64,000 nt of DNA from Gammaproteobacteria bacterium UBA7310 (GTDB lineage Bacteria > Pseudomonadota > Gammaproteobacteria > Pseudomonadales > Ketobacteraceae), in NCBI GenBank assembly GCA_002471665.1, contig DKQK01000026.1:1-64000 (forward strand), in the 5' to 3' direction. Position numbers and translations under genes: made by a program. This document shows, in pieces, positions 8,741-16,589 of the stretch; within the stretch, counting starts at the first letter, position 1, and each line of letters starts with the position of its first letter. The notes under the pieces are model-generated. The model saw nothing but the letters and a program-made list of their open reading frames with translations. It made no database searches and was not told the origin of the DNA.

Positions 8741-9196
8741 ATGATTGAGAATTTTGAAACCGTTTTATTGATTGTGCTGGTGTGTGTGGCCCTTGCTCTG
8801 ATTGGCCTGGTGCTGATTCAGCAAGGTAAAGGTGCCGATGCCGGTGCTTCCTTTGGTGGTGGCGCATCGCAAACCGTGTTTGGCAGTGCCGGTAGTGGTA
8901 ATTTCCTCACCAAGTCTTCGTGGTTGCTGGCAGCGATATTTTTTGTTATCTGCGTGGCGCTGGCCTATATCGCCCGGGAAAAAGCCAGTGGTGGTGAGTT
9001 TGACTTTACCTCGGAGCCGGAAGCGGCAGTAGAGCAGGTGATCGAGACTGATGTTCCTCAGTATCAGGAAGAGCCGGCGGAAACCACCGGTGACGTGCCC
9101 GCGGCACCGCAAGCAGCGGCTGAAGCAGGCGATGCGGCGGTGGATAAGGCCGAATCTGAAGCGCCAGAATCGACTCCGGTTGCCCCGGTAGAGTAA
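8741..9196 (+). CDS. secG: Protein translocase subunit SecG
   Basis: A small inner-membrane partner of SecYE that aids preprotein export. Two TM helices (residues 7-28 and 58-78) flank the conserved cytoplasmic loop with LIQQGKGADAGASFGGGASQ. At 151 aa it is longer than E. coli SecG (110 aa) because of an acidic Ala/Glu/Pro-rich tail (from about 85), a common low-complexity extension in Pseudomonas-like species. It starts 13 bp after tpiA and is followed by the tRNA-Leu gene. Confidence 0.95.
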   Translation: MIENFETVLLIVLVCVALALIGLVLIQQGKGADAGASFGGGASQTVFGSAGSGNFLTKSSWLLAAIFFVICVALAYIAREKASGGEFDFTSEPEAAVEQVIETDVPQYQEEPAETTGDVPAAPQAAAEAGDAAVDKAESEAPESTPVAPVE

Positions 9197-9260
9197 TTTA
9201 AGATTTACGGCGTAATTGGGCTGGAACGCAAATGCGTTATCCGTTAAATTATGCCTCCCC

Positions 9261-9347
9261 GCCGAAGTGGTGAAATTGGTAGACACGCTATCTTGAGGGG
9301 GTAGTGGCCTAACGGTCGTGCCGGTTCAAGTCCGGCCTTCGGCACCA
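9261..9347 (+). tRNA. tRNA-Leu (anticodon GAG)
   Basis: An 87-nt class II tRNA with acceptor GCCGAAG/CTTCGGC, discriminator A, encoded CCA, a long variable arm and the T-loop GGTTCAAGTCC. The anticodon loop CTTGAGG gives GAG, reading CUC/CUU codons. It corresponds to leuU in the same place after secG in E. coli. A 14-bp dyad (AACGCA-AA-TGCGTT, 9225-9238) lies just upstream. I see no good separate promoter, so it may be made with the secG transcript and processed. Confidence 0.95.
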
Positions 9348-9361
9348 ACAAATTGGTAAGT

Positions 9362-9384
9362 AGCCTGCGTAGAGCAGGCTTTTT
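9362..9384 (+). terminator. Rho-independent terminator after tRNA-Leu
   Basis: The stem AGCCTGC/GCAGGCT with a 5-nt loop is followed directly by a T5 run. It ends the glmM-tpiA-secG-tRNA-Leu transcript and separates it from the tRNA-fMet promoter. Confidence 0.88.
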
Positions 9385-9438
9385 AAATTCTTTTAGTTTA
9401 CCAGCACTTAGATAAACATCTTTATTTGTGACAACCTG

Positions 9439-9467
9439 TTGACAGGTTAAAATAAAGTCTCTAAGAT
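9439..9467 (+). promoter_or_regulatory. Sigma-70 promoter of the initiator tRNA gene
   Basis: The -35 box TTGACA (9439-9444) is consensus, the spacer is 17 bp, and the -10 box is TAAGAT (9462-9467). A GC-rich discriminator (gcgcgtc) follows, typical of stable-RNA promoters under stringent control. The predicted start is about 9474, 8 nt before the mature tRNA. Confidence 0.85.
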
Positions 9468-9481
9468 GCGCGTCTTGTCGA

Positions 9482-9558
<77 letters not shown>

Positions 9559-9568
9559 ATCCTAAGCT

Positions 9569-9610
9569 CCCGCACCTGATCAGGAATTACCAGACCTGAC
9601 CAGGTGCGGG
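9569..9610 (+). other. Long perfect hairpin downstream of tRNA-fMet
   Basis: The arms CCCGCACCTG and CAGGTGCGGG (10 bp) continue after one A-C mismatch into TCAGG/CCTGA (5 bp) with a 10-nt loop. No T-run follows, so it is not a classical intrinsic terminator. It may be a 3'-processing or transcript-stabilising structure, or part of a factor-dependent terminator between tRNA-fMet and the rimP operon. Confidence 0.7.
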
Positions 9611-9658
9611 CAGCGACTTCGAAGTTCTATCGGATCATTTGTGCTCAGGTCGTTGTAG

Positions 9659-9688
9659 TTGAAGCGGCGCTTCAATCATTGCTATAAT
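9659..9688 (+). promoter_or_regulatory. Sigma-70 promoter between tRNA-fMet and rimP
   Basis: TTGAAG (9659-9664), an 18-bp spacer and a consensus TATAAT (9683-9688) predict a start near 9695. Transcripts would first make the short structured leader that ends at the terminator at 9790, and by readthrough the rimP-nusA-infB operon. Confidence 0.75.
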
Positions 9689-9694
9689 GCGCAG

Positions 9695-9790
9695 CCGATA
9701 GGATTGGGTGATCACCTTAAGGTGTTAGGTGGCACGCAAGCGGAGCTAACGAGTACGAATTTTGAAAGCCCCTACTTTTAGGGGCTTTTT
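9695..9790 (+). ncRNA. Candidate short leader or small RNA ahead of the rimP-nusA operon
   Basis: About 95 nt bounded by a strong promoter and an intrinsic terminator, with no coding potential. Within it are the dyad CACC-TTA-AGGTG and a GTTAG/CTAAC stem. It could be an independent small RNA or an attenuator leader. NusA autoregulation of its own operon by termination between metY and rimP is known in E. coli, which makes the attenuator reading attractive. The remaining 111 bp to rimP shows no recognisable element. Confidence 0.5.
9765..9790 (+). terminator. Rho-independent terminator or attenuator upstream of rimP
   Basis: AAAGCCCC and GGGGCTTT form an 8-bp stem with an 8-nt loop and a T5 run ending at 9790. 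It lies about 70 nt after the predicted transcription start and 111 bp before rimP, a typical attenuator position. Confidence 0.85.
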
Positions 9791-9901
9791 GTTAGGAAAA
9801 ATGTTGGTTGGGCAACGGTGTAACACCTGCGGCAAGCCAACCAGTTGTGGGCCGTGGTGCCCACTTTTTGTTTGTGACATAAAGATAGAGTTCAATACTA
9901 C

Positions 9902-10363
9902 GTGTCTTCAAAACGAATCGAATCTTTGAAAGAAATGTTGGAGCCGGCGGTCAACGCTGTAGGGATGGAGCTGTGGGGCATCGAATATCTGTCACAGGGC
10001 AAACATTCCATTTTGCGCGTATACATAGATTCGGAAGACGGTGTGACCATTGATAATTGCGAAGCAGCCTCGCATCAGGTCAGTGGTGTGCTGGATGTGG
10101 AAGATCCCATCAATGGAGAATACAACCTGGAAGTGTCTTCTCCAGGTATGGACAGACCCCTTTTCAACTTTGACCAGTTTGCAATGTACCAGGGCGAACT
10201 GATCAAGGTGCGTTTGCAAATGGCCGTAAACGGCATGAGAAATTTCACCGGTAAGCTGTTGGAAGCGAAAGATGATGTGCTCACTTTTCAAGTGGATAAC
10301 CAGCAGCTCACCGTTTCCATCAACCAAATTGATAAGGCAAACCTGGTCCCAATATTTGACTAA
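9902..10363 (+). CDS. rimP: Ribosome maturation factor RimP
   Basis: A 153-aa 30S assembly factor acting on free subunits, first in the rimP-nusA-infB-rbfA-truB operon. The core motifs LRVYIDSEDGVT, VSGVLDVEDPI, YNLEVSSPGMDRPLF and the C-terminal KANLVPIF closely match E. coli RimP. The start is GTG 9902. No in-frame ATG precedes it and no clear Shine-Dalgarno is visible, so translation is probably weak, unlike the rest of the operon. Confidence 0.95.
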   Translation: MSSKRIESLKEMLEPAVNAVGMELWGIEYLSQGKHSILRVYIDSEDGVTIDNCEAASHQVSGVLDVEDPINGEYNLEVSSPGMDRPLFNFDQFAMYQGELIKVRLQMAVNGMRNFTGKLLEAKDDVLTFQVDNQQLTVSINQIDKANLVPIFD

Positions 10364-10411
10364 CGTACTGATGGATATCTATCGGACGCAGTCTCAGGGT
10401 GAGGCAGTGAG

Positions 10412-11908
10412 ATGAGCAAAGAAATACTTTTGGTAGCGGACACCGTATCTAACGAAAAAGGCGTTGATAAAGACGTAATCTTCGGCGCGGTTGAATTGGC
10501 GCTGGCAACGGCCACTAAAAAACGATTCCCTTCCGATGACGTGGAAATTCGCGTCAACATTGATCGAGTTACAGGTGACTACGATACCTATCGTCTCTGG
10601 CATGTGGTTGCGGATGAGGATTTTGAATTTCCCGGTCGTCATTTGACGCTGGAAGAAGCCCATGACGTGGACAAATCCCTGAACATCGGGGATACCTGGG
10701 AAGAGCCCATCGAGTCCATTGAATTCGGCCGCATTGCTGCCCAGACTGCCAAACAGGTTATTGTACAAAAAGTTCGTGAAGCAGAACGGCAGCAGGTCAT
10801 TGAGGCTTTTGTTGATCGTATCGGCGAGTTGGTTAGTGGTTCTGTCAAGAAGGTGACTCGAGACAGCGTCATCCTGGATTTGGGCAACAACGCCGAGGCG
10901 TTGCTGCCGCGCGATGAGATGATTCCCCGGGAAACGTTCCGTATGAGCGATCGGGTGCGTGCGGTGTTGCATGGGGTAAACCACGAGAATCGCGGGCCAC
11001 AGCTGTTTGTCAGCCGGACGCGTCCGGAAATGCTGATCGAGTTGTTCAAGATAGAAGTGCCGGAAATCGGTGAAGACCTCATAGAGATCAAAGGGGCAGC
11101 CCGTGACCCGGGTTCGCGGGCCAAGATTGCCGTAAAAACCCATGACCAGCGGGTGGACCCGGTTGGCGCCTGCGTTGGTATGCGTGGTGCCCGTGTTCAG
11201 GCTGTTTCCAACGAATTGGGTGGTGAACGAATTGATATTGTTCTGTGGGATGACAACGTCGCGCAGTTCGTCATTAACGCCATGTCGCCTGCTGATGTAA
11301 TGTCCATTGTGGTGGATGAAGACCGTCATGCCATGGATATTGCGGTGGAAGAGGATCAGTTGGCCCAGGCGATCGGTAAAGGTGGCCAGAACATCCGTTT
11401 GGCCAGTGAGCTGTCGGGCTGGGATCTCAATGTGATGACCATTGAGCAGGCTCAGAGTAAACAGGAAGAAGAGGCGGGCGAATTGGTCGAACGCTTTATG
11501 AATGATCTTGATGTGGATGAAGACGTTGCTGTGGTGCTGGTTGAGGAAGGTTTTACCAGCCTCGAAGAAGTAGCGTATGTGCCCAAGGAAGAGATGATGG
11601 CAATTGATGGTTTCGACGAAGATGTTGTCGATGAACTGCGCCGTCGGGCAAAGGATGCTCTACTGACCAAAGCATTGGTGTCAGAAGAGAAACTGGAAGG
11701 CGAGCAGGCGCCTGCTGAAGACCTGTTGAATATGGACGGTATGGATAAAACCACCGCCTACGCGCTGGCGAAAATCGGTATCATCACGATGGATGATCTG
11801 GCCGAGCAGGCTGTTGATGATTTGTTGGATGTGGAAGGCATCGACGAAGAACGCGCCGCGCAATTGATTATGACTGCACGTGCCCCCTGGTTTGAAGGTC
11901 AGGAATAA
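10412..11908 (+). CDS. nusA: Transcription termination/antitermination factor NusA
   Basis: A 498-aa RNA-polymerase-associated protein controlling pausing, termination and antitermination. It has the N-terminal RNAP-binding domain (1-130), S1 domain (about 135-200, VKKVTRDSVILDLG), KH1 and KH2 (about 230-345, VGACVGMRGARVQ and IGKGGQNIRLASEL), and two C-terminal acidic helix-hairpin-helix repeats (about 365-490) as in E. coli. ATG 10412 has GGTGAGG upstream. It is followed by infB. Confidence 0.97.
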   Translation: MSKEILLVADTVSNEKGVDKDVIFGAVELALATATKKRFPSDDVEIRVNIDRVTGDYDTYRLWHVVADEDFEFPGRHLTLEEAHDVDKSLNIGDTWEEPIESIEFGRIAAQTAKQVIVQKVREAERQQVIEAFVDRIGELVSGSVKKVTRDSVILDLGNNAEALLPRDEMIPRETFRMSDRVRAVLHGVNHENRGPQLFVSRTRPEMLIELFKIEVPEIGEDLIEIKGAARDPGSRAKIAVKTHDQRVDPVGACVGMRGARVQAVSNELGGERIDIVLWDDNVAQFVINAMSPADVMSIVVDEDRHAMDIAVEEDQLAQAIGKGGQNIRLASELSGWDLNVMTIEQAQSKQEEEAGELVERFMNDLDVDEDVAVVLVEEGFTSLEEVAYVPKEEMMAIDGFDEDVVDELRRRAKDALLTKALVSEEKLEGEQAPAEDLLNMDGMDKTTAYALAKIGIITMDDLAEQAVDDLLDVEGIDEERAAQLIMTARAPWFEGQE

Positions 11909-11967
11909 CCTGAACCCAAACCACAAGTACTTAACCGGCACGAAGAACAGGAGTGAGAAACGCTGAT

Positions 11968-14658
11968 ATGGCAGAAGTGACCGTCGAACAGCTAGCAGAT
12001 GTCGTGGGTATTCCCGTTGAGACTTTATTGCAGCAAATGAAAGACGCGGGACTGACTCACAAAGATCCAGCGCAAGCTGTATCAGATACTGAGAAAGAGC
12101 AATTGTTGGCGCACCTGAAACGATCCCACGGTGAGTCGGACTCTGGGCCCAAGAAAATCACGCTGAAGCGTAAGAGTGTGAGCACGCTGAAAGTCAGCGG
12201 CTCGCAGGGGCGCAGCAAGACTGTGAACGTTGAAGTGCGTAAGAAGCGGACCTATGTAAAGCGTTCCACAGTAGAGGCTGAAGAAGCGGCCAAGGCGGAA
12301 GAGGCAGAACGCCTGGAAGCAGAACGCAAGGCAGCGGAAGAAGCCGCGAAGAAAGCGGAGCAGGAACGCCTGGAAGCAGAGAAAAAAGCTGCCGAAGAGG
12401 CGCGCAAAGCCGAGGAGGCCAAGCAAACTGCGGCCGCTGCGGCCAAGGAGCCTGCCAAAGCCTCCTCCGCCAAGACCAAGAAAGAGTCTGCTGCAAAGGA
12501 TACCGCGCCTAAAAAGCCGGAGAAGAGTCCGGAAGAGCAGGCTGCAGAAGATGCGCGCAAGGCGGAAGAAGCCAAGCGCAAGGAAGAGGCTCGCAAGAAA
12601 GCGGAAGAAGAAGCCCGTCAGCGTACGCTGGAAGAAGCACGCCGTATTGCCCAGGAGCTGGAAGGTCGCGGTTCATCTGAGGAGGCCAGCAAGGAAGAAT
12701 TGCTGGAAGAGGAAAAAGACGCCATTGTTAAGCGTGCCTTCGAAGACAGTCTGGACCGGGAAGCCCGCCAGGCCAAGCGGGCCCGTAAAGTACCCAAGAA
12801 GAAGGGTAAGGATAAACAACCGGAACGTAAGATTGTCCCCCGCGTTTCTGCTTCTCGCTTAAACCAACATGGGTTCCAGAACCCAACAGGACCTGTCGTG
12901 CGTGAAGTCGCTCTTGGTGAAACCATTCTTGTGTCAGACCTGGCACAGCAAATGTCGGTAAAGGGCGCTGCGGTTGTCAAATCCCTCTTTAATCTGGGTG
13001 TTATGGCAACGATGAATCAGGCCATTGACCGTGATACGGCACAATTGGTCGTGGAAGAGTTCGGTCACAAGGTCAAGCTGGTGAGCGAAGACGCGGTTGA
13101 GGATTCTTTGGTAGAACACCTGGAAGATACTCAATCCGACGCCGAGACTGCCAGTCGTGCTCCGGTGGTGACCATCATGGGCCATGTTGACCACGGTAAA
13201 ACGTCACTGCTGGATCATATTCGGCGCACCCGGGTGGCAGCAGGCGAAGCCGGTGGCATCACCCAGCATATAGGTGCCTACCATGTGGAAACCGGCCACG
13301 GCATGATTACCTTCCTGGACACCCCCGGTCACGCAGCGTTTACCCAAATGCGCGCCCGCGGTGCATCCTGTACCGATATCGTCGTGCTGGTTGTGGCTGC
13401 GGATGACGGCATGATGCCACAGACTGCAGAAGCCATCGATCACGCCCGGGCGGCGAACGTGCCCATTATTGTGGCAGTGAACAAGATTGATAAAGAAGAC
13501 GCCGATCCGGAGCGGGTTAAGTCTGATCTTTCTCAGAAAGAAGTAATTTCGGAAGAATGGGGCGGTGATACACAGTTTGTTAATGTCTCTGCTCATACCG
13601 GTCAGGGGATTGATGAGCTGCTGGATGCCATCCTGCTGCAGGCCGAACTGCTGGAGCTGCAAGCTGTTCCAACGGGTGCCGCCCGCGGTATCGTGATCGA
13701 GTCCCGTGTGGATAAGGGGCGTGGTGTTGTCGCCAGCCTGTTGGTCCAGAATGGTATTCTGAATCAAGGGGATATGGTGTTGGCTGGCGAGCATTATGGC
13801 CGGGTGCGGGCCATGCTGGACGAAAACGGCAAACCGGTACAGTCCGCCGGGCCATCCATTCCCGTGGAAATTCTCGGCCTGGCCGGTGCACCGGATGCCG
13901 GTGAAGAGTTCCAGATCGTTCCAGATGAGCGTAAGGCGCGGGAGGTGGCTGAGTTCCGTCAGAAGAAACTGCGCCATAACCGTTTGGCCCGTCAGCAGGC
14001 GGCCAAGCTGGAAAACGTATTCGAGAACATGGGCTCTGGCGAGGCCGCGTCCGTCAATATCGTATTGAAGACCGATGTGCGTGGGTCACTGGAAGCACTG
14101 CAGTCTGCGCTGGTGGATCTCTCCACCACGGAAGTTAAGGTGAACATTGTTTCTTCCGGTGTTGGTGGTATCAACGAGTCCGATGTGAACCTGGCCCTGA
14201 CCTCCAATGCGGTGGTCATTGGTTTCAACGTACGGGCAGATGGTGCAGCGCGTAAACTGTGCCAGGAAGAGAACATCGAACTGCGCTATTACAGCGTTAT
14301 TTACGACATCATTGAAGACGTGAAGAACGCTATGTCCGGGTTGCTGGAGCCAGAGCTGCGCGAGGAAATCGTGGGTGTGGCCGAAGTGCGGGATGTGTTC
14401 CGCTCCTCCAAGTTTGGCGCAGTTGCCGGTTGTAAGGTAATTGAAGGCACCCTGCATCGCAATAAGCCCATTCGGGTCCTGCGCGATGATGTGGTGATCT
14501 TCCAGGGCGAACTGGAATCCCTGCGTCGCTTTAAAGATGACGTAAACGAAGTAAACGCCGGTATCGAATGTGGTATCGCCGTGAAGAGCTACAACGACGT
14601 GAAAGAAGGCGACAAGATCGAAGTCTTTGACGTTAAGAAAGTAGCTCGCACCATTTAA
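11968..14658 (+). CDS. infB: Translation initiation factor IF-2
   Basis: A GTPase that brings fMet-tRNA to the 30S P site and promotes 50S joining. About 896 aa: N-terminal IF2 domain (MAEVTVEQLAD..), a long Ala/Glu/Lys helical linker (about 95-290), then the G domain with GHVDHGKT, DTPGH and NKID motifs, followed by IF2 domains II-IV. ATG 11968 matches the family N-terminus; a GTG at 11953 is an alternative nearer the GGAG. The linker is coiled-coil-like and variable in the family, so its composition is not suspicious. Confidence 0.96.
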   Translation: MAEVTVEQLADVVGIPVETLLQQMKDAGLTHKDPAQAVSDTEKEQLLAHLKRSHGESDSGPKKITLKRKSVSTLKVSGSQGRSKTVNVEVRKKRTYVKRSTVEAEEAAKAEEAERLEAERKAAEEAAKKAEQERLEAEKKAAEEARKAEEAKQTAAAAAKEPAKASSAKTKKESAAKDTAPKKPEKSPEEQAAEDARKAEEAKRKEEARKKAEEEARQRTLEEARRIAQELEGRGSSEEASKEELLEEEKDAIVKRAFEDSLDREARQAKRARKVPKKKGKDKQPERKIVPRVSASRLNQHGFQNPTGPVVREVALGETILVSDLAQQMSVKGAAVVKSLFNLGVMATMNQAIDRDTAQLVVEEFGHKVKLVSEDAVEDSLVEHLEDTQSDAETASRAPVVTIMGHVDHGKTSLLDHIRRTRVAAGEAGGITQHIGAYHVETGHGMITFLDTPGHAAFTQMRARGASCTDIVVLVVAADDGMMPQTAEAIDHARAANVPIIVAVNKIDKEDADPERVKSDLSQKEVISEEWGGDTQFVNVSAHTGQGIDELLDAILLQAELLELQAVPTGAARGIVIESRVDKGRGVVASLLVQNGILNQGDMVLAGEHYGRVRAMLDENGKPVQSAGPSIPVEILGLAGAPDAGEEFQIVPDERKAREVAEFRQKKLRHNRLARQQAAKLENVFENMGSGEAASVNIVLKTDVRGSLEALQSALVDLSTTEVKVNIVSSGVGGINESDVNLALTSNAVVIGFNVRADGAARKLCQEENIELRYYSVIYDIIEDVKNAMSGLLEPELREEIVGVAEVRDVFRSSKFGAVAGCKVIEGTLHRNKPIRVLRDDVVIFQGELESLRRFKDDVNEVNAGIECGIAVKSYNDVKEGDKIEVFDVKKVARTI

Positions 14659-14671
14659 GGGGTGATAGGCG

Positions 14672-15085
14672 TTGCGTCACGGAGCTCGAGGTTATAATCG
14701 TACTGACCGCATAGCTGACCAGATTCAGCGTGATCTGGCGGTCCTGCTGCAGCGGGAAGTAAAAGACCCAAGAGTGGGTATGGTTACTATTAATAGCGTC
14801 AACGTGAGTAAAGATCTGGCGTTTGCCGATGTTTATGTCACGTTCATGGGTATTAATGAAGATCAGAACGTGGACGAGTCCATCGGTGTGCTGGAGCATG
14901 CCGGTGGCTTCCTGCGCAGCTTGCTGGCAAAGAGTATTCAGTTGCGTACCATGCCCCGTCTACGCTTTCATTATGATCGCACCATTGTTGATGGGCCGCG
15001 GATGTCGCGCCTCATTGACAAGGCCGTGGCTGAGGATCAGGCCCGTCATCGCGACGATGAACACAGCGAATCCGACGGAGAGTAA
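14672..15085 (+). CDS. rbfA: Ribosome-binding factor A
   Basis: A 137-aa KH-fold protein needed for late 16S 5'-end maturation. The motifs DQIQRDLAVLLQREVKDPRVG and ADVYVTFMG match RbfA; the acidic tail (DDEHSESDGE) is typical. The only suitable start is TTG 14672, with a strong AAGGGGTGAT about 6 nt upstream, 13 bp after infB. truB begins 2 bp downstream. Confidence 0.94.
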   Translation: MRHGARGYNRTDRIADQIQRDLAVLLQREVKDPRVGMVTINSVNVSKDLAFADVYVTFMGINEDQNVDESIGVLEHAGGFLRSLLAKSIQLRTMPRLRFHYDRTIVDGPRMSRLIDKAVAEDQARHRDDEHSESDGE

Positions 15086-15087
15086 GC

Positions 15088-16011
15088 GTGGGAAAACGAC
15101 GCAATAAAGGGCGTGCCGTCGACGGTGTGCTGGTGCTTGATAAGCCCGCCGGCTGTACTTCCAACGAGATTTTACAGCGCGTGAAACGAATGTTTGGTGC
15201 CGCCAAGGCCGGACACACAGGCAGTCTGGACCCGCTGGCGACCGGTGTATTGCCCCTCTGCTTTGGTGAGGCCACCAAATTTTCGCAATTTCTGCTGGAT
15301 GCCGACAAGGCCTATGTGGTGAAAGCCAAGTGGGGCGCACGCACGGATACTTCAGACGCAGATGGTGAGGTGGTGGAAACCTGTGCCACCGACGGCTTGA
15401 CGGAAGCAGCCTTGTTGCCGGTGCTGGAGCAGTTCAGGGGGGATATCGAGCAGATTCCCTCCATGTATTCCGCCCTCAAACATAATGGACAACCTTTGTA
15501 CAAGCTGGCACGGCAAGGGGTGGAAGTGGAGCGCAAGGCCCGCAAGGTGCGCATTCACAGCCTGGAGCTGCTAGACTTCGACACCAGCCATTTCCGGTTG
15601 GCGGTATCCTGCAGTAAGGGCACCTACGTGCGTAATCTGGTGGAAGATATCGCCACCGCTATGGGGAATCTGGCGCATGTGGTAGAATTGCGCCGCATCC
15701 AGGCAGGCCCCTACACCCTGGAACAAGCGGTCACCGTGGATGCGCTTTCGCAAGCCATTGATTCTGGAGGCCATAAAGCCCTGGATGAGTTGCTTTTGCC
15801 GCTGGGTAGCAGTGCCGATCACTGGCCTGAGCTGGTCCTGACGGAAGCCACCGCATTTTACATGCGCAATGGCAACCCGGTACAGGTAGCGGGGGCACCG
15901 GTCACTGGGTGGGTGAAGCTCACCGGGCCGGATCATGAATTTATTGGCGTTGGAGAGGTGCTGGACGATGGAAAGGTGGCTCCCCGACGCTTAATAAGTA
16001 ACAGCATCTAG
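15088..16011 (+). CDS. truB: tRNA pseudouridine-55 synthase TruB
   Basis: A 307-aa enzyme making pseudouridine 55 in the T-loop of tRNAs. The N-terminus gives GVLVLDKPAGCTSN, the catalytic Asp lies in GHTGSLDPLATGVLPL (about 48), and the SCSKGTYVRNLVEDI motif is present. A PUA-like C-terminal domain follows. GTG 15088 is preceded by CGGAGAG; the gap to rbfA is 2 bp, so the two are translationally coupled. Confidence 0.95.
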   Translation: MGKRRNKGRAVDGVLVLDKPAGCTSNEILQRVKRMFGAAKAGHTGSLDPLATGVLPLCFGEATKFSQFLLDADKAYVVKAKWGARTDTSDADGEVVETCATDGLTEAALLPVLEQFRGDIEQIPSMYSALKHNGQPLYKLARQGVEVERKARKVRIHSLELLDFDTSHFRLAVSCSKGTYVRNLVEDIATAMGNLAHVVELRRIQAGPYTLEQAVTVDALSQAIDSGGHKALDELLLPLGSSADHWPELVLTEATAFYMRNGNPVQVAGAPVTGWVKLTGPDHEFIGVGEVLDDGKVAPRRLISNSI

Positions 16012-16089
16012 CTGTTGATGAAGTAGCCGACGAACTGTAAATATGCGTGGTTCGGTCGGTTTTGATGCAAGCATATTTGGAGAAATACA

Positions 16090-16359
16090 ATGTCATTAAG
16101 TGCTGAACAAAAAGCAAAAGTTGTTGCCGAACACGCCCGTGGACAAGGCGATACCGGTTCCCCGGAAGTACAGGTTGCTCTGCTGACTGCGCAAATCAAT
16201 CAGCTGCAAGGTCACTTCAAAGCTCACAACAAGGATCACCACTCTCGTCGTGGTTTGATCCGTATGGTAAACCAGCGTCGTAAGCTGCTGGACTACCTGA
16301 AGCGCAAGGATCTGGATCGCTACACTGCACTGATCGGCAAGCTTGGTCTGCGTCGTTAA
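16090..16359 (+). CDS. rpsO: 30S ribosomal protein S15
   Basis: An 89-aa protein binding the central domain of 16S rRNA and bridging to 23S. The conserved GDTGSPEVQVALLT, HSRRGLI and LDYLKRKD..RY segments are intact, and the length equals that of E. coli S15. GGAG lies 8 nt before ATG 16090. In E. coli S15 represses its own mRNA through a pseudoknot at the start; the 78-bp truB-rpsO gap could hold such a site but I could not identify one by eye. Confidence 0.97.
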   Translation: MSLSAEQKAKVVAEHARGQGDTGSPEVQVALLTAQINQLQGHFKAHNKDHHSRRGLIRMVNQRRKLLDYLKRKDLDRYTALIGKLGLRR

Positions 16360-16446
16360 TGAAGCATTGGCAAGGCAGATATTCAGAACGCACCCGTCCG
16401 CTAAGGGGTTTACCCGTGTGGACACTGTGCTTCTGATACGCTGAGA

Positions 16447-16485
16447 AACACGGCACTCATCTTCGGATCAGTGCCGTGTTTTTTT
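16447..16485 (+). terminator. Rho-independent terminator after rpsO
   Basis: AACACGGCAC and GTGCCGTGTT form a 10-bp stem with a 14-nt loop and a long T-run (16479-16485). It separates rpsO from pnp; in E. coli the equivalent terminator lets part of the transcription continue into pnp. Confidence 0.93.
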
Positions 16486-16589
16486 AAGTGCATTAATGAA
16501 ATTGAAACTATTGGTAAAACTTCGGCTTCAGAATGTAAGCAATCATAGGAAAACGAGTTGTGCCGGAGTCTCGAAACGGAAGGTAAATT

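Noticed and set aside
12250..12660. Repetitive Ala/Glu/Lys coding sequence in infB
   Set aside because: This is the usual variable helical linker of IF-2 and not a separate repeat element.
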